Positions 7,489 to 16,309 of a stretch of DNA of 64,000 nucleotides are shown here, piece by piece. Location: NCBI RefSeq assembly GCF_000092225.1, contig NC_014158.1, positions 1,550,001 to 1,614,000 of the forward strand. The letters run 5' to 3'. Every line of letters starts with the position of its first letter. The first letter of the stretch is position 1. Both the position numbers and the translations under genes were made by a program. Under the pieces are notes generated by a model. The model did no database searches and was not told the DNA's origin. It saw only the letters and a program-made list of their open reading frames with translations. The DNA comes from Tsukamurella paurometabola DSM 20162 (GTDB lineage: Bacteria; Actinomycetota; Actinomycetes; Mycobacteriales; Mycobacteriaceae).

Positions 7489-8961
7489 CTAGCGGAGTTT
7501 CCGGAGCAGGTCGGGCAGCGATGCCCGGGCCTGCTGGGCGCGGCGCTCTTCGGCGGCGTCGAGACGGCCGAGGCGGAAGGCGATCACCGGATCGGTCGTT
7601 TCCGCCGCAAGGTCTGCGATGGCGTCGCGAGCAATGGTCGCGTCCTGGAACTCGCCGAGGCGTTGCTGCACCGCCGCGAGCGCCTTGACCTCGGCGCGCA
7701 GGTCGCCACGGACCACCGGCTCGACCACCGCGGCGGCGTACCGCAGTCGCTTCGCTTGTTTACGGACGGCGTGCACGTCGTCGTCGGTGGCCGCCGGATC
7801 GGCCAACAGGCCCGACGATTCCTTGGCGAAGGCGCGGATCCGCTTGTGCAGCAGGGGAGCCAGGCTTTTCGACGCCGCCTGATCGGCGCGCTCCTTGAGC
7901 GGAGGTTCGGCGATCAACGCGTCGATCGCGTCGAGCAGCAGATAGTAGCGGTCGGACTCGAGGGCGCTGTGGACCCGTACCCAACCGCGCGCCTCGGCGG
8001 CGCGTTGTCGCTCGGCGAGGGCGGAGCCCGCGCCGCCCAGCTCGTCGCCCGCGTCGAACGCCTCGAAGCGCTCCGCGAGCACCTCCGCATCGCGCACCGC
8101 GCCGAGTACCGAGGCGAGCAGTTTTAGCTCGGAGCTCAGGGCCGCACGGGCAGGCCCGGCGAAGAAGCCGGCGTACTCGGTGAGAACACTGCGCAATTGC
8201 CGCGTGGCCACCCGCATTTGGTGCACCGAATCGACGCCGTGCGCCCGCACCCGGGGATCCTGCAGCAGTAGCCGGTCCCGGTATGCGGCGAGTGCGGCGG
8301 TGAGCAACTGACCGGCCGTCGCGTGCGAGGCCTTCTTCGGCAGGTCGGCGGTGCGCCGAACCGGATCGGCGTCGATGGCGCGGGCCAATTTGGACGCCGA
8401 ATCGGGGGTGTCGCCGCCGGCCGCCCGCAACGCCTTGTCGACGGCGATCGCGGTCTTGCGCCCGAGCGCGGTGTCGGGGACTTCGAATTCCCATTCCCGC
8501 CAGGACTTCTCGGTGCCATCGGGCAGCAATGACACCGACGAGACGTGATCGTCGACGAACTCGCCGAGCAGTTCGCCGTCGGCGGCGTGGCAGTACGTGG
8601 TGTGCCGCTGATTCTCCACGATCGCGATCGGCGCCAGGACGCGGCCCCGGACGACGGCGCGGACCCGCTCGAGTAGTTCGGCCGGGACGTCGTCGCCGTC
8701 GCCCAGGGGCGCGGTCACCTCGCGGCGATCGGCACCGTCGGGCAGCTTGAGGTGCCACCCGTCGTCCTTACCACCGGTGCGGCGGCGCAGCGTGATCCGA
8801 TTCGAGGACAGGTCCAGCAACTCGGTGTCGTAGTACACCGCGGACAGGTGGAAGACCTCGTCGACCGACGTGTGGTCGACTCCCGGCACCGCGGTCAGCG
8901 CGGGCGCGAGGGTGTCGTCACCGACTTCGTACTTCGTCTCGATCTCACGCTGTTCGGCCAT
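7489..8961 (-). CDS. CYTH and CHAD domain protein
   Basis: A 490-residue protein. The N-terminal CYTH domain (about 1-200) opens with the signature EIETKYEV and has alternating charged strands (RITLRRRTGGKDDGWHLKL). The C-terminal CHAD domain (about 215-490) is an alpha-helical bundle with conserved His and Lys/Arg (VDSVHQMRVATRQLRSVL, VHAVRKQAKRLRYAAAVVEP). CYTH domains bind triphosphates and CHAD domains bind polyphosphate, so a polyphosphate-related role is likely. The MAEQ start follows the pip stop after 2 bases; an upstream in-frame extension inside pip was rejected. It is last in the panB-pip operon. Confidence 0.92.
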   Translation of the reverse strand: MAEQREIETKYEVGDDTLAPALTAVPGVDHTSVDEVFHLSAVYYDTELLDLSSNRITLRRRTGGKDDGWHLKLPDGADRREVTAPLGDGDDVPAELLERVRAVVRGRVLAPIAIVENQRHTTYCHAADGELLGEFVDDHVSSVSLLPDGTEKSWREWEFEVPDTALGRKTAIAVDKALRAAGGDTPDSASKLARAIDADPVRRTADLPKKASHATAGQLLTAALAAYRDRLLLQDPRVRAHGVDSVHQMRVATRQLRSVLTEYAGFFAGPARAALSSELKLLASVLGAVRDAEVLAERFEAFDAGDELGGAGSALAERQRAAEARGWVRVHSALESDRYYLLLDAIDALIAEPPLKERADQAASKSLAPLLHKRIRAFAKESSGLLADPAATDDDVHAVRKQAKRLRYAAAVVEPVVRGDLRAEVKALAAVQQRLGEFQDATIARDAIADLAAETTDPVIAFRLGRLDAAEERRAQQARASLPDLLRKLR

Positions 8962-8963
8962 AC

Positions 8964-9956
8964 TCAGTCCTTCGCGAATCGATCGGTGGCCGCGATGAGC
9001 GCTGAACGGATACCCGGCTCGAACGCCGAATGTCCAGCGTCGGGCACCATCACCAGATCCGCGGTGGGCCAAGCGCGGTGCAGGTCCCAGGCGCTACGGG
9101 CCGGGCACACCACGTCGTAGCGGCCCTGCACGATCACGCCGGGGATGCCGGCGATCTTCTCGATATCGCGCAGCAACTGCCCTTCGTCCAGGAAGCCGCC
9201 GTGCACGAAGTAGTGGTTCTCGATCTGCGCGAACGGGATCGCGAACCGCGGATCATCCGCATCGGCGGACGATTCCAGGGTGTTGATCAGATGGCTGGTG
9301 CTGCGCTCCCACTTCGACCACGCCTTCGCGGCCCGCAGTGCCACCGCGGTGTCATCCGAGTGCAACAGCCGGTGGTACGCCGCGATCTTGTCCGCCGCGG
9401 GGGAGCGGTCCGCTTCATCGAGCGGGGCCAGGTACTGCTCCCAGTTGTCCGGGTAGACGTGCGAGGCGCCGTCGTTGTAGTACCAGTCCAGCTCACTGCG
9501 CCGCAGCAGGAAGATCCCGCGCAACACCAGCTCCGTGACCCGCTGCGGGTGCGTCTGCGCGTATGCCAGCCCCAAGGTGGAGCCCCACGAGCCACCGAAC
9601 ACCTGCCAGCGGTCGATCCCGAGGTGCTCGCGGATCGTCTCGATATCGGCGATCAGGTGCGGCGTGGTGTTCACGGCGAGCCGATCGGCGAGCGAATCGC
9701 CGTCGCCGGTGGGAGGGTCGGCGATGTGTGGCTTGGACTGGCCGCAGCCGCGCTGATCGAAGACCACGATCCGGTAGCGCTCGGGGTCGAAGAACTGGCG
9801 GCACTCGGGCGAGGTACCGCCGCCGGGTCCACCGTGGATGAACACCACGGGCTTGCCGTCGGGGTTGCCGCTCTGTTCGACGTACAGCAGCTGTCCATCG
9901 CCCACGTCCAGCAGCTCGGTGCTGTAGGCGTCGATCGGCGGGTAGAAGTCGTGCAT
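8964..9956 (-). CDS. pip: Proline iminopeptidase (alpha/beta hydrolase, peptidase S33)
   Basis: A 330-residue cytosolic hydrolase that removes N-terminal proline from peptides. Family landmarks are the oxyanion region FIHGGPGGG, the strand VVFDQRGCGQS, the nucleophile in FGGSWGSTLGLAYA, and the C-terminal acid and histidine (GRYDVVCP and PDAGHSAFEPG). The length matches typical family members. Its ATG overlaps the panB stop (ATGA) and its stop is 2 bases from the CYTH/CHAD start, so the three genes are one leftward operon. Confidence 0.93.
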   Translation of the reverse strand: MHDFYPPIDAYSTELLDVGDGQLLYVEQSGNPDGKPVVFIHGGPGGGTSPECRQFFDPERYRIVVFDQRGCGQSKPHIADPPTGDGDSLADRLAVNTTPHLIADIETIREHLGIDRWQVFGGSWGSTLGLAYAQTHPQRVTELVLRGIFLLRRSELDWYYNDGASHVYPDNWEQYLAPLDEADRSPAADKIAAYHRLLHSDDTAVALRAAKAWSKWERSTSHLINTLESSADADDPRFAIPFAQIENHYFVHGGFLDEGQLLRDIEKIAGIPGVIVQGRYDVVCPARSAWDLHRAWPTADLVMVPDAGHSAFEPGIRSALIAATDRFAKD

Positions 9957-10816
9957 CAGAATCCGTGCTCCGGTCCGGGGAAGTCGCCCGAGGCGACCTC
10001 CGCCACGTAGTTCTGGGCGCCGCGCAGTAGCTCGTCGCCGATGTTCGCGTACCGCTTGACGAACCGCGCCACGCGGCCGCGATTGAGACCCGACATGTCC
10101 TGCCAGACCAGTACCTGGCCGTCACAGTCCTTGCCCGCCCCGATGCCGATCGTCGGAATCGAGATCTCCGCGGTGACCTCGGCGGCCACCGCCGAGGGCA
10201 CCATCTCCAGCACCACGGAGAAGGCCCCTGCCGCGTCGACCGCCTTCGCGTCGGTCCGGATCTTCTCCGCGGTTTCGTCGTTGCGGCCTTGGACGCGGTT
10301 GCCGCCCAGCGTGTTCACCGATTGCGGCGTGAAGCCGATGTGCGCCATCACCGGAATGCCGCGACGCTGGAGGAACTCGATGGTGGGCGCCATGTGCTCG
10401 CCGCCCTCGAGTTTGACCGCCTCGGCGCCGGCCTTCATCAGCGTCGCGGCGCTGCGGTAGGCCTGCTCGGGGGACTCCTCGTAGCTGGCGAACGGCATGT
10501 CGGCCACGACGAGCGCGTACTTCGTGCCGCGGCGCACCGCGGCGACCATCGCCGCCATCACGTCCAACTCCATCGGCAGCGTGGAGTCGAACCCGTACAC
10601 GGTGTTCGCTGCGCTGTCGCCGATCAGGAGGGCGGTCACGCCGGCCTCGTCGAAGATCGAGGCGGTCATGTAGTCGTAGCTGGTGAGCATCGCCCATTTC
10701 TCGCCGCGTGCCTTCAGGTCGGCGAGATGATGGATGCGCACCTTCTTGCGCGGTGGCCGCGCCTGCGGATCGGAATCTGGGCCGGATCCGCTTCCGTAGA
10801 GGGGCGTTTCGCTCAT
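9956..10816 (-). CDS. panB: 3-methyl-2-oxobutanoate hydroxymethyltransferase
   Basis: Makes ketopantoate from 2-oxoisovalerate and methylenetetrahydrofolate in pantothenate/CoA synthesis. It has 286 residues, with the conserved [17 protein letters not shown] start of the barrel, the metal site [13 protein letters not shown], the substrate segment [19 protein letters not shown] and [21 protein letters not shown]. The N-terminal 25 residues are a basic, Pro-rich extension as in other Mycobacteriales. It heads the operon with pip and the CYTH/CHAD gene. The next gene upstream, nadE, is on the same strand across a 66-base gap. Confidence 0.96.
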   Translation of the reverse strand: MSETPLYGSGSGPDSDPQARPPRKKVRIHHLADLKARGEKWAMLTSYDYMTASIFDEAGVTALLIGDSAANTVYGFDSTLPMELDVMAAMVAAVRRGTKYALVVADMPFASYEESPEQAYRSAATLMKAGAEAVKLEGGEHMAPTIEFLQRRGIPVMAHIGFTPQSVNTLGGNRVQGRNDETAEKIRTDAKAVDAAGAFSVVLEMVPSAVAAEVTAEISIPTIGIGAGKDCDGQVLVWQDMSGLNRGRVARFVKRYANIGDELLRGAQNYVAEVASGDFPGPEHGF

Positions 10817-10882
10817 TGTGTCACTCCATTTCCGTGTCCCAGCCGGTCTCTCCGGTCCGGGCAGTCTGTGGGTGCGGCCTGC

Positions 10883-12631
10883 TCAGGCCGGGTCGTGCCA
10901 GCGGTTCGTGATCGGCATCCTCCGGTCTCGGCCGAAGGCCTTGGGGGTGATCTTCGGACCGAGGGGGTACTGGCGCCGCTTGTATTCGGCGCGGTCCACC
11001 AGGCGGGCCACCGTGCGGATCAGATCGGGCTCGTAGCCGGCGCCGTTGTTCCCGTCCGCCGCGATCTCTGCCACACCCTGGTCCTGCTCCACGTAGCGGC
11101 GCAGGATGTCGTCGAGGATCTCGTAGTCGGGCAGTGAATCGCTGTCCTTCTGGCCGGGGCGCAGCTCCGCGGAGGGCTCCTTGGTGATCGAGTTCTCGGG
11201 GATCGGCGGCGTCTCGCCGCGCTCGACGGCGAGCTTGTTGCGCCACCGCGCGAGGTCCCAGACGAGCGACTTCTCCACATCGCGGATGGGTGCGTAGGCG
11301 CCCACGGCGTCTCCGTAGATCGTCGAATAGCCCACGGCCAGTTCACTCTTGTTGCCGGTGGCGAGCACCAGGTGCCCGTCGAGGTTCGATAGCGACATCA
11401 GCGTCATACCGCGGCAGCGGGCCTGGATGTTCTCCTCGGCCAAGCCGGTCAGATGCAGTTGGCCGACGAAGGACTCCACCATGTGCTCGATCGGTTCGAA
11501 CCGGAAGTGGATCCCCATGCGCTGCGCCTGATCGGCGGCGTCATCCTTGGAGTGGTCCGAGCTGTACTTCGAGGGCATGCCCACCCCGTACACGTTGTCG
11601 GCGCCGACCGCATCGGCGGCGATCACCGCGACCAGGGCCGAGTCGATGCCGCCGGACATGCCGAGGGCGACGGTGCTCCCGCCCACCTTGTGCACGTAGT
11701 CCCGGGTGCCGGTGACCAGGGCCGCCCAGATCTGCGCGTACTCGTCGAGCTCGGGCCAATCGGTCACCACCTGCGGAGCGAGCGGTGTCGGTCGCGCCGC
11801 GAGCGCGAGTGATTCCACCTGCCAGCCCTCGACGGTGGTGGCGTGCTCGCGGCCCCGCGGGGACACGTCGACCAACTGCGTAAACTCGACGAACTGCGGG
11901 CCGGTCGCGGGTGCCCCTTCCGGCCCGAAGACGAACGAGTCACCGTCGAAGACGAGCTCGTCCTGCCCACCGACCAGGTTCACGTAGATCACCGGGGCGC
12001 CGCCCTCGGCGACCCGCTGCGCCACCACCTCGCGCCGCTGCTCGGGCTTACCCACCTCGAACGGACTGGCGTTGAGGCACAGCACCGCATCCACGCCGAG
12101 CTCGCCCAAGCCGGCTACGGGACCGTCGGGCCACCACACGTCTTCGCAGATGGCAAGACCGAGCCGGACGCCATCGACGTCGAGGACCACCAACCGGTCG
12201 CCGGGGGTGAACCAGCGCTTCTCATCGAAGACGCCGTAGTTGGGCAGGAAGTGTTTGTCGTACCGGGCCACGAGCTCGCCCCGGTGCAGCACGCCCGCCG
12301 CGTTCCGGGCGCCGCCGGTGGGGTTGGTGCTGGTCTCCGGAGCGTCAGGATCCCGGTCCAGGAAGCCGACCACCACGATGAGGTCGCCGCAGCCCGCGGC
12401 GTCGAGGGAGTGAGCCAGATCGTGCACCGCCTCGCGCGAATCGACGGCGAAGGAGCGGCGCAACAGCAGGTCTTCGACGGGATATCCGGTGAGGGCCATC
12501 TCACCGAACACGGCCACCTGCGCGCCGCGCTCGGCTGCGTCCCGCGCGGCGGCGGTGATCCGGCTGACATTGGCGTCCAGGTCGCCCACGACGGGGTTGA
12601 TCTGGCACGCCGCGACACGAAGGGGCGTCAT
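10883..12631 (-). CDS. nadE: Glutamine-dependent NAD+ synthetase
   Basis: Converts deamido-NAD to NAD with glutamine-derived ammonia. It has 582 residues. The N-terminal nitrilase-type amidase domain (1-260) has its catalytic Glu in FGEMALTGYP, Lys in YDKHFLPNYGVF and Cys in LAICEDVWW. The C-terminal synthetase domain has the ATP P-loop GMSGGIDSAL, LATGNKSELAVGYSTIYGD and the PxxKAFGRDRRMPITNRW end. This is the shorter NadE type, not the ~680-residue form known from M. tuberculosis. The gene is divergent from the Hip1-like gene. Confidence 0.95.
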   Translation of the reverse strand: MTPLRVAACQINPVVGDLDANVSRITAAARDAAERGAQVAVFGEMALTGYPVEDLLLRRSFAVDSREAVHDLAHSLDAAGCGDLIVVVGFLDRDPDAPETSTNPTGGARNAAGVLHRGELVARYDKHFLPNYGVFDEKRWFTPGDRLVVLDVDGVRLGLAICEDVWWPDGPVAGLGELGVDAVLCLNASPFEVGKPEQRREVVAQRVAEGGAPVIYVNLVGGQDELVFDGDSFVFGPEGAPATGPQFVEFTQLVDVSPRGREHATTVEGWQVESLALAARPTPLAPQVVTDWPELDEYAQIWAALVTGTRDYVHKVGGSTVALGMSGGIDSALVAVIAADAVGADNVYGVGMPSKYSSDHSKDDAADQAQRMGIHFRFEPIEHMVESFVGQLHLTGLAEENIQARCRGMTLMSLSNLDGHLVLATGNKSELAVGYSTIYGDAVGAYAPIRDVEKSLVWDLARWRNKLAVERGETPPIPENSITKEPSAELRPGQKDSDSLPDYEILDDILRRYVEQDQGVAEIAADGNNGAGYEPDLIRTVARLVDRAEYKRRQYPLGPKITPKAFGRDRRMPITNRWHDPA

Positions 12632-12685
12632 GAATCAACCCTATCGTCTCGGGCTTCGGCGCCGACGCATGGCAGGATCGAAACA

Positions 12686-14264
12686 ATGAAGGCCACCAAG
12701 CGCGCAGCGGGCGCGATCGTGCTGCTCACCGTCGCCGCTCTGTCGGCCTGCTCGACGCAGATCCCAGGGGCTCCGGTGAGCCCGGCGCCGAAGTCCGAGC
12801 GCGGGCTCGAGAAGTTCTACAGCCAGAAGGTCGACTGGGGTTCGTGCGCGGCGATGGCCAAGGCCGATGACGTCGACGACTACGACCCGCGGATGGAATT
12901 ACGACCCGCGGATGGAATGCGGCAAGGTCACCGTCCCGGTCGATTACAACGATCTCGGTGCCGGTGACGTGAAGCTCGCCGTCGCCCGGACGAAGGCCAC
13001 CGGCGAGCGCAGAGGCTCGCTGCTGATGAACCCCGGTGGCCCGGGCGGCTCCGGAGTGCAGTTGGTGGCGGGTAAATCGCGCGACCTCGGCAAGCTCGAG
13101 CTCGCCCGGAACTTCGACCTCGTCGGCTGGGACCCGCGCGGCGTGGGAGCCTCCTCGCCCGCGGTGAAGTGCCTTTCCGATCAGCAACGCGACGACAACC
13201 GGATGCTCACGCTGAGCAACGACAACTCCCCGGAGGGTATCGCCAAGCAGGAGGAGTTCAACCGGAACATCGCCACGTCCTGCGAGGACAAGATGGGCAA
13301 GAAGTTCCTGGAGAACGTGGGCACCATCGACACCGTCCGCGATCTGGACGTCCTGCGCGCGGTGCTCGGCGACGAGAAGCTGACCTACCTCGGCTACAGC
13401 TACGGCACGTTCATCGGCGCGATCTACGCCGAGACCTTCCCGGAGAAGGTGCGCGCCCTCGTGCTCGACGGTGCCGTCGATCCGTCGCAAGATTCGGCGA
13501 CCTCGTCGGTGGAGCAGATGACCGGATTCCAGACCGTTTTCGACGATTTCGCGAAGGACTGTGCCACGCGCCCGGACTGCCCGCTGGGCACCGATCCGGC
13601 CAAGGCCACCGCCACCTATCAGAACCTGGTGCGGCCGCTGATCGATACGCCCGCGCGGGGGCAGGGACGGCGGATGCTCAGCTACAGCGACGCCACCACG
13701 GCCACCATCCAGGGCATGTACGCCCAGCAACTGTGGGAGCCGCTGCGCACCGGGCTGGCGAACCTCAAACGCGGCGATGGTGCACTGCTGCAGCGCATGG
13801 CGGACCTGTACCTCAGCCGTGATGCGGGCGGGAAGTACTCGCCGATGATGGATGCCAACCGCGCGATCAACTGCGTCGACAGCCCCGCCATAACCGACCC
13901 CGCGGAGCTCGGCAAGCTCGACACCGATCTGCGACGCGTCGCGCCGTTCCTCGACGACGGCCGCGGAACCGGCCGTGCGGCCAAGGGGGAGTGCGCCTTC
14001 TGGCCCGCGGCGCCGACCCTCAAACCGCACGAGGTGAACGCGGTCGGCGCCCCGAAGCTGGTGGTGGTGTCTACCACGCACGATCCGGCGACGCCGTACC
14101 AGAACGGTGTGAACCTGGCGAAGCAACTCGGAGCGTCGCTGATCAGTTACGAGGGCAGCCAACACACCGTCTCGCTGGAGGGGAACTCCTGCGTCGACGG
14201 TGCGGTCACCGCCTACCTGCGTGACCTCACGGTGCCGCCCGCCGACCTCCGGTGCGCCCCGTAG
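12686..14264 (+). pseudogene. Hip1/CaeA-type lipoprotein serine protease, frameshifted
   Basis: Joining two frames gives a tripeptidyl-aminopeptidase-like hydrolase of about 520 residues. It has a lipoprotein signal (VAALSACS), MNPGGPGGSG, the nucleophile in GYSYGT, the acid in THDPATPY and the histidine in EGSQHTVSLEG. The N-terminal part, ATG at 12686, runs into the wrong frame at a perfect 19-bp tandem duplication (12881-12918). From 12867 a second frame reads through to 14264. All triad residues lie after the break, but the signal peptide lies before it, so any product from the internal ATG would not be exported. The mycobacterial homologue is a cell-envelope protease in the same gene position. 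A sequencing error is possible. Confidence 0.85.
12881..12918 (+). repeat. 19-bp perfect tandem duplication causing a frameshift
   Basis: The unit tacgacccgcggatggaat occurs twice in a row (12881-12899 and 12900-12918). Nineteen is not a multiple of three, so the second copy shifts the hydrolase frame by one. Deleting one copy restores YDPRMECGKVTVPVDY, the expected sequence. Confidence 0.95.
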
Positions 14265-14265
14265 G

Positions 14266-14847
14266 TCAGCTCGCGGACAGCACCACGACGGTGAAGACGA
14301 GGGTGTCGCCGGGTTCGATCCCGGCTTCGGCCTCGCCGGACGGGTAGGCGTCGGCGCCCGTGACCGCGGAGACCACGGTGGCACCGACCTGTTGGCCGGC
14401 GACCGTCTTGCGGAAGCCCGGGACCACGTCGGTGAGGGCGAATTCGGCGGAGGTCGACCGCACGAAGGAGTCGTCGAAGACATCGCCCGTGCGCCCGTTG
14501 ACGCCCTGGTAGCAGACGGTGACCACGGCGTTGTCGGCGAGTGCCGGGCCGTGCCCACCGTGGACCCGCAGAACCTGGGTGCGATCGACGCGGAAGGGCG
14601 TGGTGATCGCGACCCGCGGCGCCGTCGTCGGGGTGGGGGCGACGATCTGGGCGCGGCCGGCATCGCCGTGGAAGACCACGTCCGCCTTGGCTACGCCCGC
14701 CGGCGCGGCCGACGGGCAGTCCGCGACGGGATCGCTCGATGCGGACCGCTCAGGCTCGGCGGATCCGGGGGAGGGTGCCCCGCACCCGACGAGGAGCAGC
14801 GGGACCGTTCCCGCTGCTATCGCGAACCTGGTGAACCGCGCATCCAC
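14266..14847 (-). CDS. FKBP-type peptidyl-prolyl isomerase lipoprotein
   Basis: A 193-residue secreted lipoprotein. A GTG at 14847 gives a short basic N-terminus, a hydrophobic stretch and a lipobox (LLVGC); the longer open frame upstream adds an Arg-rich tail that does not look like a signal. A low-complexity linker follows, then a C-terminal FKBP domain (VTVCYQGVNGRTGDVFDDSF, FALTDVVPGFRKTVAGQQVGATVV, YPSGEAEAGIEPGDTLVFTVVVL). It resembles the second FKBP lipoprotein at 20894-21445. It converges with the hydrolase gene and is divergent from glnA2. Extracellular folding of envelope proteins is the likely role. Confidence 0.88.
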   Translation of the reverse strand: MDARFTRFAIAAGTVPLLLVGCGAPSPGSAEPERSASSDPVADCPSAAPAGVAKADVVFHGDAGRAQIVAPTPTTAPRVAITTPFRVDRTQVLRVHGGHGPALADNAVVTVCYQGVNGRTGDVFDDSFVRSTSAEFALTDVVPGFRKTVAGQQVGATVVSAVTGADAYPSGEAEAGIEPGDTLVFTVVVLSAS

Positions 14848-14895
14848 GCTCTGGACCCTACGTGCTGGCTCACCGGAATTGTTCCGGAACCGAAG

Positions 14896-14917
14896 TGTAC
14901 GACGCGAACGTCGTACA
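14896..14917. promoter_or_regulatory. Palindrome in the glnA2/FKBP divergent intergenic region
   Basis: TGTACGACG and CGTCGTACA are perfect 9-bp arms separated by CGAA. A second 10-bp palindrome, gttccggaac, lies just upstream at 14881-14890. The position between divergent genes, 40 bases before the glnA2 start, suits an operator. The binding protein is unknown. Confidence 0.5.
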
Positions 14918-14918
14918 T

Positions 14919-14934
14919 GTAACACAGAGTTAAC
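14919..14934 (+). promoter_or_regulatory. Possible weak GlnR box before glnA2
   Basis: GTAAC-ACAGAG-TTAAC resembles half of the actinobacterial GlnR motif gTnAC-n6-GaAAC with the spacing kept, but with two mismatches in the second element. It ends 23 bases before the glnA2 ATG. The better match before glnA1 makes this plausible but weak. Confidence 0.3.
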
Positions 14935-14957
14935 ACCCTCTCGCTTAGGGTCGACCT

Positions 14958-16298
14958 ATGGATCGGCAGCAGGAGTTCGTCCTTCGCACCATCGAGGAGC
15001 GCGACATCCGTTTCGTGCGGTTGTGGTTCACCGACGTGCTCGGTTTCCTCAAATCCGTGGCGATCGCGCCCGCCGAACTGGAGGGTGCGTTCAGCGAGGG
15101 CATCGGCTTCGACGGGTCGTCGATCGAGGGTTTCTCCCGCGTGTCCGAGGCCGATACCGTCGCCAAGCCCGATCCGTCCACGTTCCAGGTACTGCCGTGG
15201 GTGGGCAACGACGGCGAGATGCACTCGGTGCGGATGTTCTGCGATATCGCGATGCCCGACGGAACGCCGTCCTGGGGTGACTCGCGCCACGTGCTGCGCC
15301 GGCAGCTCAATCGTGCCGCCGACCTCGGCTTCTCCTGCTACGTGCACCCGGAGATCGAGTTCTACTTGCTCAAGAAGGATCTCGACTCGCAGGGCAATCC
15401 GATCCCCGCCGACACCGGCGGCTACTTCGACCAGGCCGTCCACGAGTCGGCCCCGAACTTCCGCCGCGCGGCCATCGAGGCCCTCGAGGCGATGGGCATC
15501 TCGGTCGAGTTCAGCCACCACGAGGCGGGGCCGGGCCAGCAGGAGATCGACCTGCGCTACGCCGATGCGCTGTCCATGGCGGACAACGTGATGACCTTCC
15601 GCTACCTCGTCAAGGAGGTCGCGATGGCGGGGGGAGTGCGGGCCTCCTTCATGCCCAAGCCCTTCAGTGCCCATCCCGGATCCGGCATGCACACTCATAT
15701 GAGTCTGTTCGAGGGCGACTCCAACGCCTTCCACGATCCGGACGACGAGTTGCAGCTCTCCGCCACCGGGAAGGCGTTCATCGCGGGCATCCTGCATCAT
15801 GCGCCCGAGATCTCCGCCGTGACCAATCAGTGGGTGAACTCGTACAAGCGCCTGGTGACCGGCGACGAGGCGCCGACCGCCGCCACCTGGGGTGCCGCGA
15901 ATCGTTCTGCGATGGTGCGGATCCCGCTGTACACCCCGAACAAGTCCAGCAGCCGTCGTATCGAGGTGCGCTCGCCCGATTCGGCGTGCAACCCCTATCT
16001 CGCCTTCGCTGTCCTGTGCGCCGCCGGCCTGGAGGGGGTCAAGGGCGGCTACGAGCTCCCTGAGGCTGCCGAGGACGACGTGCGGCAGATGACTGCGCGT
16101 GAGCGCCGTTCCATGGGCTTCCGTGACCTGCCCACCGCGCTCGATGATGCGCTCGTGCTCATGGAGAAGAGCGAGCTGGTCGCGGAGACGCTGGGGGAGC
16201 ACGTCTTCGAGTACTTCCTGCGCAACAAGTGGTCGGAGTGGAACGATTACCGCTCGGTGGTCACACCCTTCGAGCTCGACCGCTACCTCTCGCTGTAG
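14958..16298 (+). CDS. glnA2: Glutamine synthetase family protein GlnA2
   Basis: A 446-residue type I glutamine synthetase homologue, exactly the length I recall for M. tuberculosis GlnA2. It has [13 protein letters not shown] near residue 52, the metal-binding [27 protein letters not shown], the ATP/glutamate region [18 protein letters not shown], and [11 protein letters not shown]. The adenylylation-loop tyrosine region of GlnA1 is replaced by [13 protein letters not shown], so GlnE control is doubtful. In actinomycetes this branch has been linked to non-housekeeping glutamine or gamma-glutamyl-polyamine synthesis. glnE follows after 11 bases in an operon. Confidence 0.92.
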   Translation: MDRQQEFVLRTIEERDIRFVRLWFTDVLGFLKSVAIAPAELEGAFSEGIGFDGSSIEGFSRVSEADTVAKPDPSTFQVLPWVGNDGEMHSVRMFCDIAMPDGTPSWGDSRHVLRRQLNRAADLGFSCYVHPEIEFYLLKKDLDSQGNPIPADTGGYFDQAVHESAPNFRRAAIEALEAMGISVEFSHHEAGPGQQEIDLRYADALSMADNVMTFRYLVKEVAMAGGVRASFMPKPFSAHPGSGMHTHMSLFEGDSNAFHDPDDELQLSATGKAFIAGILHHAPEISAVTNQWVNSYKRLVTGDEAPTAATWGAANRSAMVRIPLYTPNKSSSRRIEVRSPDSACNPYLAFAVLCAAGLEGVKGGYELPEAAEDDVRQMTARERRSMGFRDLPTALDDALVLMEKSELVAETLGEHVFEYFLRNKWSEWNDYRSVVTPFELDRYLSL

Positions 16299-16309
16299 GC
16301 GGGCCGACG

